20,874 nt of DNA from Clostridia bacterium (GTDB lineage Bacteria; Bacillota; Clostridia; Lachnospirales; WQUN01), in contig BNUF01000032.1 of NCBI GenBank assembly GCA_025997155.1, forward strand, positions 1 through 20,874. The letters run 5' to 3'. Every line of letters begins with the position of its first letter. The stretch's first letter is position 1. Positions 7,091-14,998 of the stretch are shown in pieces. Position numbers and translations under genes: made by a program. The notes under the pieces were generated by a model. The model had not been told where the DNA came from and searched no databases. It was given only the letters and a program-made list of their open reading frames with translations.

Positions 7091-8980
7091 ATGAAATCTC
7101 CCAAAGGTGAGCTTGCACGTTTTATATATGAAAAATGCTATGATGATTTATTAAAAGCTGTTTACGAATGGGTCGAGGAGCATCCGAATTCACTCGAATT
7201 GTGGCGTTATCCTTTTGATGCCGATGCGGCGGTAGTTGAAGATATGTTGATTGAATTTACGACAAATGTAAGCGTTGTCGGAGACGTTATTTCTTGCGAT
7301 GTGATTGTTAGCTGTGACCCGATTGTCTTACAACAAAAAAATTATCACGGCGACCTGCGCGAAAAGGAAGTTACACAATGGTTTCGCGTTCGCTGTGAAA
7401 TAGTTGTTGAAGACCGCGTTAAGAAATTCGCCGTAAAAAATATTGCTCCGTATGAAAGAGAAGAATCTCGAAAATGCGACGGTAAAGCCGACAACAATCT
7501 TGTTCCGATAATTGGCAAGAAAAATCTTGACGAGGAAGCAACAAAGTTTCTTGAAGAATATTGCAAAGAAGCCCTCGAAAATGTTATGCCTGTTCCGATT
7601 GAAAAAATCGTCAAAGAGGAAATGAAGTTAGAGATTATTCACGGCGGCAAGTTGACGGACGACCTTGGCGTTTTCGGGCAAATCTGTTTTTCGGTGGGCA
7701 AGGTTAAAGTTCACGATATGTTCAAGGACATTGAAAATGAAATAGACGTAACTCGCGGTACAATTATTATTGATGTAAAGACATTTTGGGAACGAAATCT
7801 TGGCTGTGTGAATAACACAATCGCACATGAGGCGTTTCATTGGCATAAGCACCGAGTTTACGCCGCCGTTCGTAGTATGTTGAACGGCGAAAAGTTTGTT
7901 GCACAACGCTGTCCATCTTCTGCCGCAAAAAAGTACGACTCCGAAGAGGAAATAGAGTGGACGGATACCGACCGTATGGAATGGCAAGCGAACCACGTCG
8001 CGCCGAGAATTCTTATGCCAGTTCAGACGGTCAAACCGATGGTAGAAGAACTGCTTGCAAAATATGCTTATGAGGACAATCCCTCTGAACGCACTATGAT
8101 TTTGGAGTGCGTTATAGACGAACTTGCGTCTTTTTATAAAGTATCGAAACAGGCGGCAAAAATCCGAATGGTCGACCTTGGTTACACAGAAGCGAACGGC
8201 GTTTACAACTTTGACGGCTACACAAACTATTTCAACCAAATCAACCGTCGCGATGCTTTTTATCAGTATTGCGACAATGCCGAGTTCAGAACGCTTATCG
8301 ACAGCGGAAAGTTCCGCTATATTGACGGATATTATGTCATTGACGACGAAAAGTACCTCACCGAAACCTCGGGCGAATATCTGCTGACCGATTATGCCTT
8401 GAAACACCTTGACGAATGTACCTTGTCGTTTACATACCGAAGGGTAAATATGAGAATCCACGGTGAGTTTCACTCAGACATTTTTCACCGTGAAAATGCT
8501 GCCGCTTACGCAATGCTGCCGGAATATGACGGCAACGCCAATGTCAGCGTTATTGACAATGTCGCTGAATTGCAACGCCGAAAGGCGAAGTTCGAGGCAC
8601 AGTTTGAGGACTTCAAGGCAACATCGCAGAGTTTCTCCGAAATAGCCATTGTCTATACGCAACGCAAAAAATGGAACAGCGTAAAATTCAAAAATATGAC
8701 CTTGCTTGACGATTCAACATACAGCAAGATTGTACATAAGGAAAATAAAAATTGGGCTATCGAAACTATTATGGCGATTGCTGTAGGGTTAGGTGTAACG
8801 CAGGAAACAGGGCTTCGTATGCTTGCGGCGGCTGGTCACACCTTCGGCATTTCACGAACGCACCGAATATACGCGTTCATACTGTCAGATTTCTATGGTT
8901 ATCCAATAGATGAAGTCAATGAATTTCTAATAAGCGAGGGAGAAAAGCCTCTCGGCAACAAACCCCGCAAAGGCAGTTAA
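7091..8980 (+). CDS. ImmA/IrrE-type metallopeptidase-domain protein, 629 residues
   Basis: A large cytoplasmic protein (no signal peptide or membrane segment seen) with a zinc metallopeptidase core of the ImmA/IrrE family. The zinc site is HEAFH at residues 246-250, with a third ligand candidate Glu297 in MEWQANHVAPRILMP, which matches the family pattern of a helix followed by A-P-x-x-L-M-P. About 200 residues precede the peptidase and about 300 follow. The last 100 (from about SKIVHKENK) are helical and may form a helix-turn-helix-like domain. ATG 7091 is chosen for its GGAGG at 7077-7081; an in-frame TTG at 7067 lacks one. Small ImmA proteins (about 130-250 residues) cleave phage or ICE repressors, and IrrE cleaves DdrO; this protein is much larger. 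It is divergent from the HTH-hsdM operon and its substrate may be that HTH protein, which is inference. Confidence 0.85.
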   Translation: MKSPKGELARFIYEKCYDDLLKAVYEWVEEHPNSLELWRYPFDADAAVVEDMLIEFTTNVSVVGDVISCDVIVSCDPIVLQQKNYHGDLREKEVTQWFRVRCEIVVEDRVKKFAVKNIAPYEREESRKCDGKADNNLVPIIGKKNLDEEATKFLEEYCKEALENVMPVPIEKIVKEEMKLEIIHGGKLTDDLGVFGQICFSVGKVKVHDMFKDIENEIDVTRGTIIIDVKTFWERNLGCVNNTIAHEAFHWHKHRVYAAVRSMLNGEKFVAQRCPSSAAKKYDSEEEIEWTDTDRMEWQANHVAPRILMPVQTVKPMVEELLAKYAYEDNPSERTMILECVIDELASFYKVSKQAAKIRMVDLGYTEANGVYNFDGYTNYFNQINRRDAFYQYCDNAEFRTLIDSGKFRYIDGYYVIDDEKYLTETSGEYLLTDYALKHLDECTLSFTYRRVNMRIHGEFHSDIFHRENAAAYAMLPEYDGNANVSVIDNVAELQRRKAKFEAQFEDFKATSQSFSEIAIVYTQRKKWNSVKFKNMTLLDDSTYSKIVHKENKNWAIETIMAIAVGLGVTQETGLRMLAAAGHTFGISRTHRIYAFILSDFYGYPIDEVNEFLISEGEKPLGNKPRKGS

Positions 8981-8995
8981 TCTAATACTATATGT

Positions 8996-9025
8996 AGCCC
9001 GCTGAAAAAGCGGGCTTATTTTTTT
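8996..9025 (+). terminator. Intrinsic terminator after the ImmA/IrrE gene
   Basis: Perfect 7-bp stem AGCCCGC / GCGGGCT with a 7-base loop, followed by TATTTTTTT. It lies 16 bases after the stop codon. Confidence 0.88.
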
Positions 9026-9040
9026 GCCCTTTTTCAAAAT

Positions 9041-9065
9041 TTAATTTTCACGCCGTGAAAATTAA
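9041..9065. promoter_or_regulatory. Palindromic operator candidate, copy 1
   Basis: Two 12-base arms (TTAATTTTCACG and its complement) around a single central C. The inner 15 bases TTTCACGCCGTGAAA recur at 9145-9159. Such a dyad fits a dimeric repressor site; no protein is assigned to it. Confidence 0.6.
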
Positions 9066-9108
9066 AAAGCCCGTGCTATGGGAAATCCCCATAGCACGGG
9101 CTTTTTTT
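9064..9108. terminator. Strong bidirectional terminator
   Basis: A perfect 19-bp stem (9064-9082 with 9088-9106) with a 5-base loop. The left arm begins AAAAAGCCCGTGC and the right arm ends in a run of T, so it can terminate transcription on either strand. It separates the ImmA/IrrE gene from the phage early operon. Confidence 0.9.
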
Positions 9109-9144
9109 ATTGCCTAAAAACCGCGTTAATACAGCGCTTTGCGT

Positions 9145-9159
9145 TTTCACGGCGTGAAA
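9145..9159. promoter_or_regulatory. Palindromic operator candidate, copy 2
   Basis: TTTCACGGCGTGAAA has the same 7-base arms as 9046-9060, 99 bp downstream. The remaining gene-free stretch to 9283 shows only a tandem AAGTCAATC pair at about 9250-9270 and no convincing promoter hexamers. Confidence 0.6.
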
Positions 9160-9283
9160 TGAGGTTTGTCCACAAAAACAGTACCCTTGAATTACGCACT
9201 AAATGTCGCAACATTGCTCTGTCCAAAAACACATGAGCAATCACGGACAAGTCAATCAAAGTCAATCTATGGAGGTTTTAACT

Positions 9284-9769
9284 ATGCGTAAATACCGCAC
9301 ACCGCAAAACAAGAGAGTTACCTACATCTACGAAAACGGCGTGGAAATCCGTCCGGGCGAAAACGGAGTAACCGAGGTCGATATCGCAATGCTTCACCGC
9401 TTTGATGACACAGAGTGGAATCAATATCACGCCGACACTCGCAACGACCTTAAAAGCCACTCAGCCCCTACTGTTTCTATTGAAGAAGTCGACGCGGACG
9501 GAGTATGGCTTGAGAACATCGCAACTAACCCGTTTGAAATCCTTTCAGAGCAAGAAGACGCTGACTTGCGTGTTTCAAGCGTTCGAAAAGCTATCGAAAA
9601 ATTACCGCCAAAACAGCGTGATGCGGTAATTGCGGTATGGCTTGACGGAATGACAGCTCGTGATTATGCCAACTCAAAAGGCGTGTCCGAAGCCGCCATT
9701 TCACAAATGCTCACTCGTTCTTTTAATCGACTTAAAAAAATATTAAAAAACTTTCTTAAAACCCGTTAA
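9284..9769 (+). CDS. Phage sigma-70 region-4-like regulator
   Basis: A 161-residue protein whose C-terminal 60 residues match sigma-70 region 4 / sigma-like helix-turn-helix domains. A LPPKQRDAVIAVWLDGMT helix pair is followed by ARDYANSKGVSEAAISQML, the recognition helix unit, and a basic tail. No region 2 is present, so it is unlikely to be a complete sigma factor; it may be a transcriptional activator of the downstream operon. ATG 9284 is selected because GGAGG lies eight bases upstream; the longer frame from 9203 has no such site. It is the first gene after the terminator/palindrome block, in line with an early regulatory role. Confidence 0.8.
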   Translation: MRKYRTPQNKRVTYIYENGVEIRPGENGVTEVDIAMLHRFDDTEWNQYHADTRNDLKSHSAPTVSIEEVDADGVWLENIATNPFEILSEQEDADLRVSSVRKAIEKLPPKQRDAVIAVWLDGMTARDYANSKGVSEAAISQMLTRSFNRLKKILKNFLKTR

Positions 9770-9796
9770 GTTCTTTATATTTTTCGGACTAAAGGT

Positions 9797-9818
9797 GAGG
9801 GACAAAATTTCAGCCCTC
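9797..9818 (+). other. Leader hairpin before the small phage gene at 9837
   Basis: GAGGG (9797-9801) pairs with CCCTC (9814-9818) across a 12-base loop, followed by a GGAGG ribosome binding site. There is no T-run, so it is more likely a translational or RNA-stability element than a terminator. Confidence 0.4.
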
Positions 9819-9836
9819 GGAAACGGAGGTAACGAA

Positions 9837-10043
9837 ATGCTAAAACACAAAGTGTGTATCAATGTTTGCGGCAAAGACGGAAGTAAAAGTTCTGTTCTTT
9901 GCGGTGGGCAACGAACAATCCGCAGTAGGCTCTTGAATTTTCTGCTTGGCGGCGAAGTCGGCGTGTTTGTATTAACACCCGGACGAAGCGTTGAAACTGT
10001 GGAAATTCGAGAAACACCGCAGAAAGGGGACGGCAAAAAATGA
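9837..10043 (+). CDS. Small conserved phage protein of unknown function (68 aa)
   Basis: The ATG at 9837 follows GGAGG by a suitable distance and the stop overlaps the next start as ATGA. The protein starts MLKHKVCINVCGKDG and contains a Cys-Gly-Gly turn, a basic segment (RTIRSRLLNFLLGG) and a short beta-like C-terminus ending in basic residues. No catalytic motif is seen. Proteins of this look commonly stand between the sigma-like gene and DUF2800 in Bacillota phages; I cannot assign a role. Confidence 0.75.
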   Translation: MLKHKVCINVCGKDGSKSSVLCGGQRTIRSRLLNFLLGGEVGVFVLTPGRSVETVEIRETPQKGDGKK

Positions 10044-10381
10044 CACCAGAGAAAGCATTGAGTCTTGCGAACAACCTCGCTTGCGCGGTGAGTATCCTCA
10101 AAGCAATAGAGGAAGATTTGCGTACAGCGTATCCGTCAGAGGATTATCACGAGGACGAACCTTGTTCTGAGGAAAATCAAGAAACTCCGCAGACGGAAAA
10201 AGCACCGCCTAAAAAAGAAGTCCAACTCAAAGACATTCAGTCGGCTCTTTCGGCGAAGTCGCAGGCGGGTTTTCAGCAACAAGTTAAGGCATTAGTCAAA
10301 AGTTACGGAGTGACGAGAGTTTCGGACATTGACTCTAAAGATTTCGCGGATTTGCTTACGAAAGCTGAGGCGATTAGATGA
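10040..10381 (+). CDS. Phage protein of unknown function (113 aa)
   Basis: It overlaps its upstream neighbour by ATGA and its downstream neighbour by ATGA, so all three are probably translated as a coupled unit. The N-terminal 30 residues look helical (EKALSLANNLACAVSILKAI). A charged, Pro- and Glu-rich linker (about residues 31-60) follows, then a C-terminal helical domain with VQLKDIQSALSAKSQAG and VTRVSDIDSKDFADLL. The latter resembles C-terminal modules of phage single-strand annealing or accessory replication proteins, but I do not recognise the family. Its place before the DUF2800 nuclease and DUF2815 protein suggests a recombination or replication accessory role. Confidence 0.75.
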   Translation: MTPEKALSLANNLACAVSILKAIEEDLRTAYPSEDYHEDEPCSEENQETPQTEKAPPKKEVQLKDIQSALSAKSQAGFQQQVKALVKSYGVTRVSDIDSKDFADLLTKAEAIR

Positions 10382-11541
10382 GCGACAGTAAAAAACACGC
10401 TTTATTATCGCCAAGTGCCGCTCACAGGTGGGTACACTGCCCGCCATCCGCGCGATTATGTGAAAACATTGAGGATAAGGGTAGCAGCTACGCCGCCGAG
10501 GGAACGAACGCACACACGCTTTCGGAGTACAAATTGATGTGCGAAATGGGCGATGATATGTCGCACGTTGCCGATGTCCGCGAGCATTTGACCTATTACA
10601 GTGACGAAATGGAAGAGGCAACGGACGATTATGTAAATTTCTGTATGGGTGAGTATGGGCGGCTAAAACAAAACGGCGATGCTCAAATGTTCATAGAACA
10701 GCGTGTCCGTTATGAAGAATACGTCCCGCACGGGAGCGGCTCGGCGGATTGCCTCATTATCGGCAACAACGAAATGGTTGTTTGCGATTTGAAATACGGA
10801 GCGTTAATCGTTGAAGCCGAGGACAACCCGCAGCTCAAACTTTACGCGCTTGGCTGTCTGCTTGCGTTTGACAGTATTTACAACATTGAAACGGTCAAAA
10901 TGTGCATCATCCAACCACGCCGTGAAAATATCAGCACAGTTACTGTTGACAAAGAAAGTTTGTACCCGTGGGCGGAGAAAGTCGTAAAGCCCGCCGCCGA
11001 GCTTGCTTGGAACGGTGACGGCGAACAATGCACGGGTAGTTGGTGTCAGTTTTGCAAAATCAAAGCTACTTGCCGTACTCGCGCAAAAGCAAATATGGAC
11101 TTGGCGAAACACGAGTTCAAAGACCCGCCGTTGCTTGAAACTGCTGAAATCTCCGCAATTCTCGACCAATCCGACAAGTTCAAAAACTGGATTAAAGATG
11201 TGGAGAACTTTGCACTTACAGAAGCGTTAAAGGGCATTAAATTTCCCCGATACAAAGTAGTTGAGGGCAGAAGTAACAGGCGGTACAGCAACGAAACAGA
11301 GGTTGCAAAAGCGGCAATGTCGGCGGGGTTTGTGAATATCTACACCGCTGAAATCCTCGGTATCACGGCAATGGAAAAGTTACTCGGAAAGAAAACCTTC
11401 GGCGCGGTTTTAGGTTCACTTATCGAAAAGCCGCAAGGTAAACCTACGCTTGTTTCTGAAAGTGACAAGCGGAAAGAAATCAACGTAAACACGGCAGTAG
11501 AGGACTTCGCGGAAGACCTTGACGAGGAAATCGAAAATTAG
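10378..11541 (+). CDS. DUF2800 PD-(D/E)XK nuclease with Cys cluster (Cas4/RecB-like)
   Basis: A 387-residue phage nuclease. The N-terminus has the DUF2800 signature (LLSPSAAHRWVHCPPSARL, then AAEGTNAHTLSE). The catalytic core shows Asp124 (GSADCLII), then Asp137 and Lys139 (VVCDLKYG) and a QLKLYALG helix, the order expected for RecB-family PD-(D/E)XK enzymes. Cys218, Cys223, Cys226 and Cys232 (SWCQFCKIKATC) form a cluster like the iron-sulphur site of Cas4/AddB nucleases. The C-terminus ends in an acidic stretch. It precedes the ssDNA-binding-like DUF2815 gene, so a role in DNA end processing during phage replication or recombination is likely; the exact reaction is inferred from the fold. 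Confidence 0.88.
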   Translation: MSDSKKHALLSPSAAHRWVHCPPSARLCENIEDKGSSYAAEGTNAHTLSEYKLMCEMGDDMSHVADVREHLTYYSDEMEEATDDYVNFCMGEYGRLKQNGDAQMFIEQRVRYEEYVPHGSGSADCLIIGNNEMVVCDLKYGALIVEAEDNPQLKLYALGCLLAFDSIYNIETVKMCIIQPRRENISTVTVDKESLYPWAEKVVKPAAELAWNGDGEQCTGSWCQFCKIKATCRTRAKANMDLAKHEFKDPPLLETAEISAILDQSDKFKNWIKDVENFALTEALKGIKFPRYKVVEGRSNRRYSNETEVAKAAMSAGFVNIYTAEILGITAMEKLLGKKTFGAVLGSLIEKPQGKPTLVSESDKRKEINVNTAVEDFAEDLDEEIEN

Positions 11542-11553
11542 GAGGGTACTCAA

Positions 11554-12147
11554 ATGTCAAACAAAACAAACAAGAACACAACGGCAGAAAATCCACAAAA
11601 GGTGATTACAGGCGTAGTTCGACTCAGTTACGCCAACTTGTGGGAGGCGAAAAGTATAAACGGCGGTACGCCAAAATTTAGCGTTTCGCTGATTATTCCG
11701 AAATCCGACAAACTCACACTCGACAAAATCGACAAAGCAATCAAAGCCGCTTACAGCGAGGGACAAGGAAAGCTCAAAGGCAGCGGCAAGTCTGTGCCGC
11801 AATTGTCAGCTTTGAAAACACCGCTTCGCGACGGCGATACCGAAAGACCAGACGATGAGGCATACGCCGACAGTTACTTTATCAACGCCAATTCAGCAAC
11901 ACCTCCGGGTATTGTCGACCGCGACCGTCAACCAATAACCGACCATTCCGAGGTATACAGCGGCGTGTTTGCAAGAGCAAGCGTGAATTTTTACGCCTTC
12001 AACAGCAACGGCAACAAAGGTATTGCTTGCGGACTTTCCAACATTCAAAAAGTCCGTGACGGCGAGAGTCTTGGCGGCAAATCCAAAGCCGAGGACGATT
12101 TCGCGGACGACCTTGAAGATGAAGATGATGTCGATTATTTGATGTAA
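11554..12147 (+). CDS. DUF2815 single-stranded-DNA-binding-like protein
   Basis: A 197-residue protein with the DUF2815 pattern: a beta-rich N-terminal part (VVRLSYANLWEAKSING and FSVSLIIPKSD), a central PLRDGDTERPDDEAYADSYF segment, and GVFARASVNFYAFNSNGNKG. The C-terminal tail is strongly acidic (DDFADDLEDEDDVDYLM), as in SSB and T7 gp2.5, where the tail recruits replication partners. GGAGGG precedes the ATG. It lies between the DUF2800 nuclease and the DNA polymerase, consistent with coating ssDNA at the phage fork. Family assignment is fairly sure; binding activity is inferred. Confidence 0.86.
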   Translation: MSNKTNKNTTAENPQKVITGVVRLSYANLWEAKSINGGTPKFSVSLIIPKSDKLTLDKIDKAIKAAYSEGQGKLKGSGKSVPQLSALKTPLRDGDTERPDDEAYADSYFINANSATPPGIVDRDRQPITDHSEVYSGVFARASVNFYAFNSNGNKGIACGLSNIQKVRDGESLGGKSKAEDDFADDLEDEDDVDYLM

Positions 12148-12159
12148 CCACAGTATCAC

Positions 12160-12195
12160 GGACGGGGCATTAGCTCCGTCCTCCCAAAAGGGAGG
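12160..12195 (+). promoter_or_regulatory. Overlapping hairpins that hide the polymerase ribosome binding site
   Basis: Hairpin A pairs GGACGGGG (12160-12167) with CTCCGTCC (12174-12181), with one G-U pair. Hairpin B pairs CCTCCC (12180-12185) with GGGAGG (12190-12195), which is the Shine-Dalgarno sequence nine bases before the polymerase ATG. The hairpins share bases 12180-12181, so they compete in part. This could lower or gate polymerase translation. Confidence 0.5.
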
Positions 12196-12204
12196 CAACG
12201 TCTT

Positions 12205-14124
12205 ATGAAATCTTTGTCTATAGACATCGAAACATACAGCAGTATCGACCTCAAGAAAGCAGGTGTTTATCGTTACGCCGAAAGCCCGGACTTTGAGATT
12301 TTACTTTTTGGTTACAGTGTTGACGGCGGCGAGGTTGTTGTAATTGACCTCACAAGCAATGAAAAAATCCCGCAAGAAATCATAAATACTCTAACAGACG
12401 ACAGCGTAATCAAAACAGCTTTTAATACACAATTTGAACGAGTTTGTTTGTCACGTTTTCTTGGATTTCCAAACGGCACATATCTTTCGCCAAAATCGTG
12501 GCGGTGTTCAATGGTATGGGCGGCAACACTCGGTTTGCCTATGTCGCTTGGAGAAGTCGGCGCGGTTCTCGGACTCGAAAAAAAGAAATTGACAGAGGGC
12601 AAAGAGTTAATTAAATGGTTTTGTGTACCCCCAAAACACACTCCGCAAATAACAGTTTTCGGATATGACAACAAGTGGGAACGGTTCAAAGAATATAACC
12701 GCAGAGATGTTGAAGTCGAAATGTCTATACAAGCAAGGCTTTCAAAGTTTCCTGTACCGAATTGGGTGTGGGAGGAGTTTGTCCGCGACCAAGAAATGAA
12801 CGACAGAGGCGTATTGATTGATGTAGAGTTGGCGACGCAAGCCGTCAAAGCAGACGAGATTATAAGCGAAAAACTCAACGCGGAATTTCGTGAACTTACG
12901 GGTTTAACAAATCCAAACAGTCCGATTCAATTGAAATCGTGGTTTGCAAAAAACGGTCTTGATTTAGATAGTTTAGGAAAAAAGAACATTGCGGCGGTTA
13001 AGTCAGAAATCACAGATAAGAAGTTGCTTCGCACGCTTGAATTGCGTGAGCTTACATCGAAAAGTAGTATCAAAAAATACGCCGCAATGCTTGAGTATGC
13101 GGGCGTTAATAACAGAGCAAGAGGTTGTTTTCAGTTTTACGGTGCCTCAACCGGTAGAGAAGCAGGACGCGGAATTCAAATTCAAAATCTCTATCGCAAT
13201 GAAACATCGCATCTTGCCGAAGTACGAAAACTTGTTAAATGCGGCGCGGCAGAAAGTGTTCCGCTGCTTTATGACATCAGTATTCCGCAAGCATTAGCAG
13301 AGTTATGTCGCACGGCGTTAATTCCTAAAAAAGGCTGTATCTTCTACGCGGTTGATTTTTCAGCGATTGAGGCTCGTGTTATCGCTTGGTTTGCAAAGGA
13401 AGAATGGGTGCTTGAGGAATTTCGCGGGGCGGGCAAGATTTACGAGGCGACAGTGGCTTCAATGTATGGTATTCCGAAAGAAAGTATCGACAAGCATAAT
13501 CCGCTTAGACAGAAGGGCAAGCAGGCTACATTGGCTTGCGGGTACAGCGGCGGTGTTGGGGCAATGCGAAATATGGGGGCGGACGGAACAGACGATGAGC
13601 TAAAAGAAATAGTAAGACATTGGCGTGCGGCAAATCCACGAATAGTCAAACTGTGGTACGCACTTGAAAAGGCGGCGTTGCAAGCCGTCAAAGAACGCTC
13701 CAAGGCAAAAACCCACGGAGTCGAGTTTAACTTTGAAAACAAAACGCTGTTTATGAAATTACCAAGCGGTCGGCGACTCGCTTACTGCAAACCCACAATC
13801 AAAGAGAACAAATTCGGACGTGACGCTGTGTTTTTTGAGGGCGTTGGAATGAACAAGAAGTGGCAGGAATTACAGACCTACGGCGGGCTTTGGGCAGAAA
13901 ATCTTGTTCAGGCTACGGCGCGGGACATTCTCTTTTACGGCATTAAAACCGTAAGCGAAGCAGGCTACGACATTGTTGCAAGCGTTCACGATGAGATTAT
14001 TTGTGAAGTCCCACTCGGTACAGATGTTGACGAAATCAATCGGTTGTTTACACAATTACCGCCTTGGGCAGAGGGCTTGCCTCTTAAAGCCGAGGGTGAA
14101 GAATTAGAATTTTACAGAAAGTAG
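12205..14124 (+). CDS. Phage family-A DNA polymerase with 3'-5' exonuclease domain
   Basis: A 639-residue replicative polymerase. The proofreading domain shows Exo I Asp7/Glu9 (SIDIET), an Exo II-like TAFNTQFE and Exo III YNRRDVEVE. The polymerase domain shows motif A with Asp384 (YAVDFSAIEARVIAW), motif B from Arg435 (RQKGKQATLACGYSGG) and motif C His595-Asp596-Glu597 (ASVHDEIICE). Length fits compact phage PolA enzymes, which lack the 5'-3' exonuclease of bacterial Pol I. A GGGAGG site buried in a hairpin precedes the ATG. With the neighbouring primase-helicase, ssDNA-binding protein and nuclease it forms a self-contained replication set. All motifs are intact. Confidence 0.95.
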   Translation: MKSLSIDIETYSSIDLKKAGVYRYAESPDFEILLFGYSVDGGEVVVIDLTSNEKIPQEIINTLTDDSVIKTAFNTQFERVCLSRFLGFPNGTYLSPKSWRCSMVWAATLGLPMSLGEVGAVLGLEKKKLTEGKELIKWFCVPPKHTPQITVFGYDNKWERFKEYNRRDVEVEMSIQARLSKFPVPNWVWEEFVRDQEMNDRGVLIDVELATQAVKADEIISEKLNAEFRELTGLTNPNSPIQLKSWFAKNGLDLDSLGKKNIAAVKSEITDKKLLRTLELRELTSKSSIKKYAAMLEYAGVNNRARGCFQFYGASTGREAGRGIQIQNLYRNETSHLAEVRKLVKCGAAESVPLLYDISIPQALAELCRTALIPKKGCIFYAVDFSAIEARVIAWFAKEEWVLEEFRGAGKIYEATVASMYGIPKESIDKHNPLRQKGKQATLACGYSGGVGAMRNMGADGTDDELKEIVRHWRAANPRIVKLWYALEKAALQAVKERSKAKTHGVEFNFENKTLFMKLPSGRRLAYCKPTIKENKFGRDAVFFEGVGMNKKWQELQTYGGLWAENLVQATARDILFYGIKTVSEAGYDIVASVHDEIICEVPLGTDVDEINRLFTQLPPWAEGLPLKAEGEELEFYRK

Positions 14125-14134
14125 GGATTTATAT

Positions 14135-14998
14135 ATGAACGAATTAACAATTTTCAACTATGGTGATAAAACTGTGCGGACAGTAAAAATTGACGGCGAG
14201 CCTTGGTGGGTTCTCAAAGACGTGTGCGAGGTTTTTGGCGACACCGACCATAAGCGAGTAAAACAAAGACTTGATGTAGATGAGGTGGGGGGCGCAAAAG
14301 TACCCCACCCGCAAAACCCGGAAAAGTTTATCGAAATATCCGTGGTGAGCGAAAGCGGACTGTATTCGGCGTTGTTCGCGATGCAACCTGAAAAAGCCCG
14401 CGGGGTTTCGGACGAGTATATCGCAGAACGTCAAGCGCAACTCAAAAAGTTTAGACGATGGGTCACACACGAGGTTTTGCCGTCCATACGAAAGCACGGT
14501 ATGTATGCCGCCGACGAGCTTCTTGCCAATCCCGATTTGCTAATCGCCGCGCTGAACTCGCTCAAAGCGGAGCGAGAAAGAAACGCCACGCTTGTCACAA
14601 CGGTTAGTGTACAGAATCAACAGATTTCAGAGATGTCGCCGAAAGCAAGCTACTATGACCTCATCTTGCAATGCAAAGGTGTAATCCCGACCACGACAAT
14701 CGCCAAAGATTACGGGAAATCGGCGATATGGTTTAACGGCAAGCTACACGAACTTCGCGTTCAATTCAAAGTTGGCAAAACGTGGGTACTGTATCAAAAG
14801 CACGCCGAAATGGGCTATACGCAGACAAAAACTCACGAGTACGTCAACAGTCAAGGTCAGCCCGATTCAAAGGTTCACACCTACTGGACACAAAAAGGGC
14901 GGCTGTTTCTGTATGGATTGTTAAAAGAAAACGGCGTGTATCCGCTTATCGAACGTAACCAAAGCGCGGCGGCAGATTTTACGGAGGTTTCAGTATGA
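14135..14998 (+). CDS. Phage antirepressor, BRO-N plus KilAC domains
   Basis: A 287-residue regulator. The BRO-N domain (about 1-120) has the signature FNYGDKTVRTVKIDGEPWW, then VSESGLYSALFA, KKFRRWVTHEVLPSIRKHG. After a coiled-coil-like linker (about 130-165) the KilAC domain follows (about 170-275), with YYDLILQCKGVIPTTTIAKD and WTQKGRLFLYGLL. Such proteins in temperate phages counter repressors and promote lytic development; here the gene sits unusually deep inside the replication operon. It overlaps the next small gene by ATGA. A shorter paralogue lies at 18095. Confidence 0.92.
   Translation: MNELTIFNYGDKTVRTVKIDGEPWWVLKDVCEVFGDTDHKRVKQRLDVDEVGGAKVPHPQNPEKFIEISVVSESGLYSALFAMQPEKARGVSDEYIAERQAQLKKFRRWVTHEVLPSIRKHGMYAADELLANPDLLIAALNSLKAERERNATLVTTVSVQNQQISEMSPKASYYDLILQCKGVIPTTTIAKDYGKSAIWFNGKLHELRVQFKVGKTWVLYQKHAEMGYTQTKTHEYVNSQGQPDSKVHTYWTQKGRLFLYGLLKENGVYPLIERNQSAAADFTEVSV

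Noticed and set aside
7628..8473. A 281-codon open frame on the minus strand
   Set aside because: It lies fully antisense to the metallopeptidase-domain gene, which has the HEAFH motif, a good ribosome binding site and a promoter. The antisense translation has no recognisable domain and no start signal.
10909..10935. A third copy of the TTTCACGNCGTGAAA operator near CACGCCGTGAAAAT
   Set aside because: Only the right arm matches, and it lies inside the DUF2800 coding sequence; probably chance.
12312..12878. A 188-codon minus-strand frame
   Set aside because: Antisense to the exonuclease part of the DNA polymerase; no independent coding evidence.
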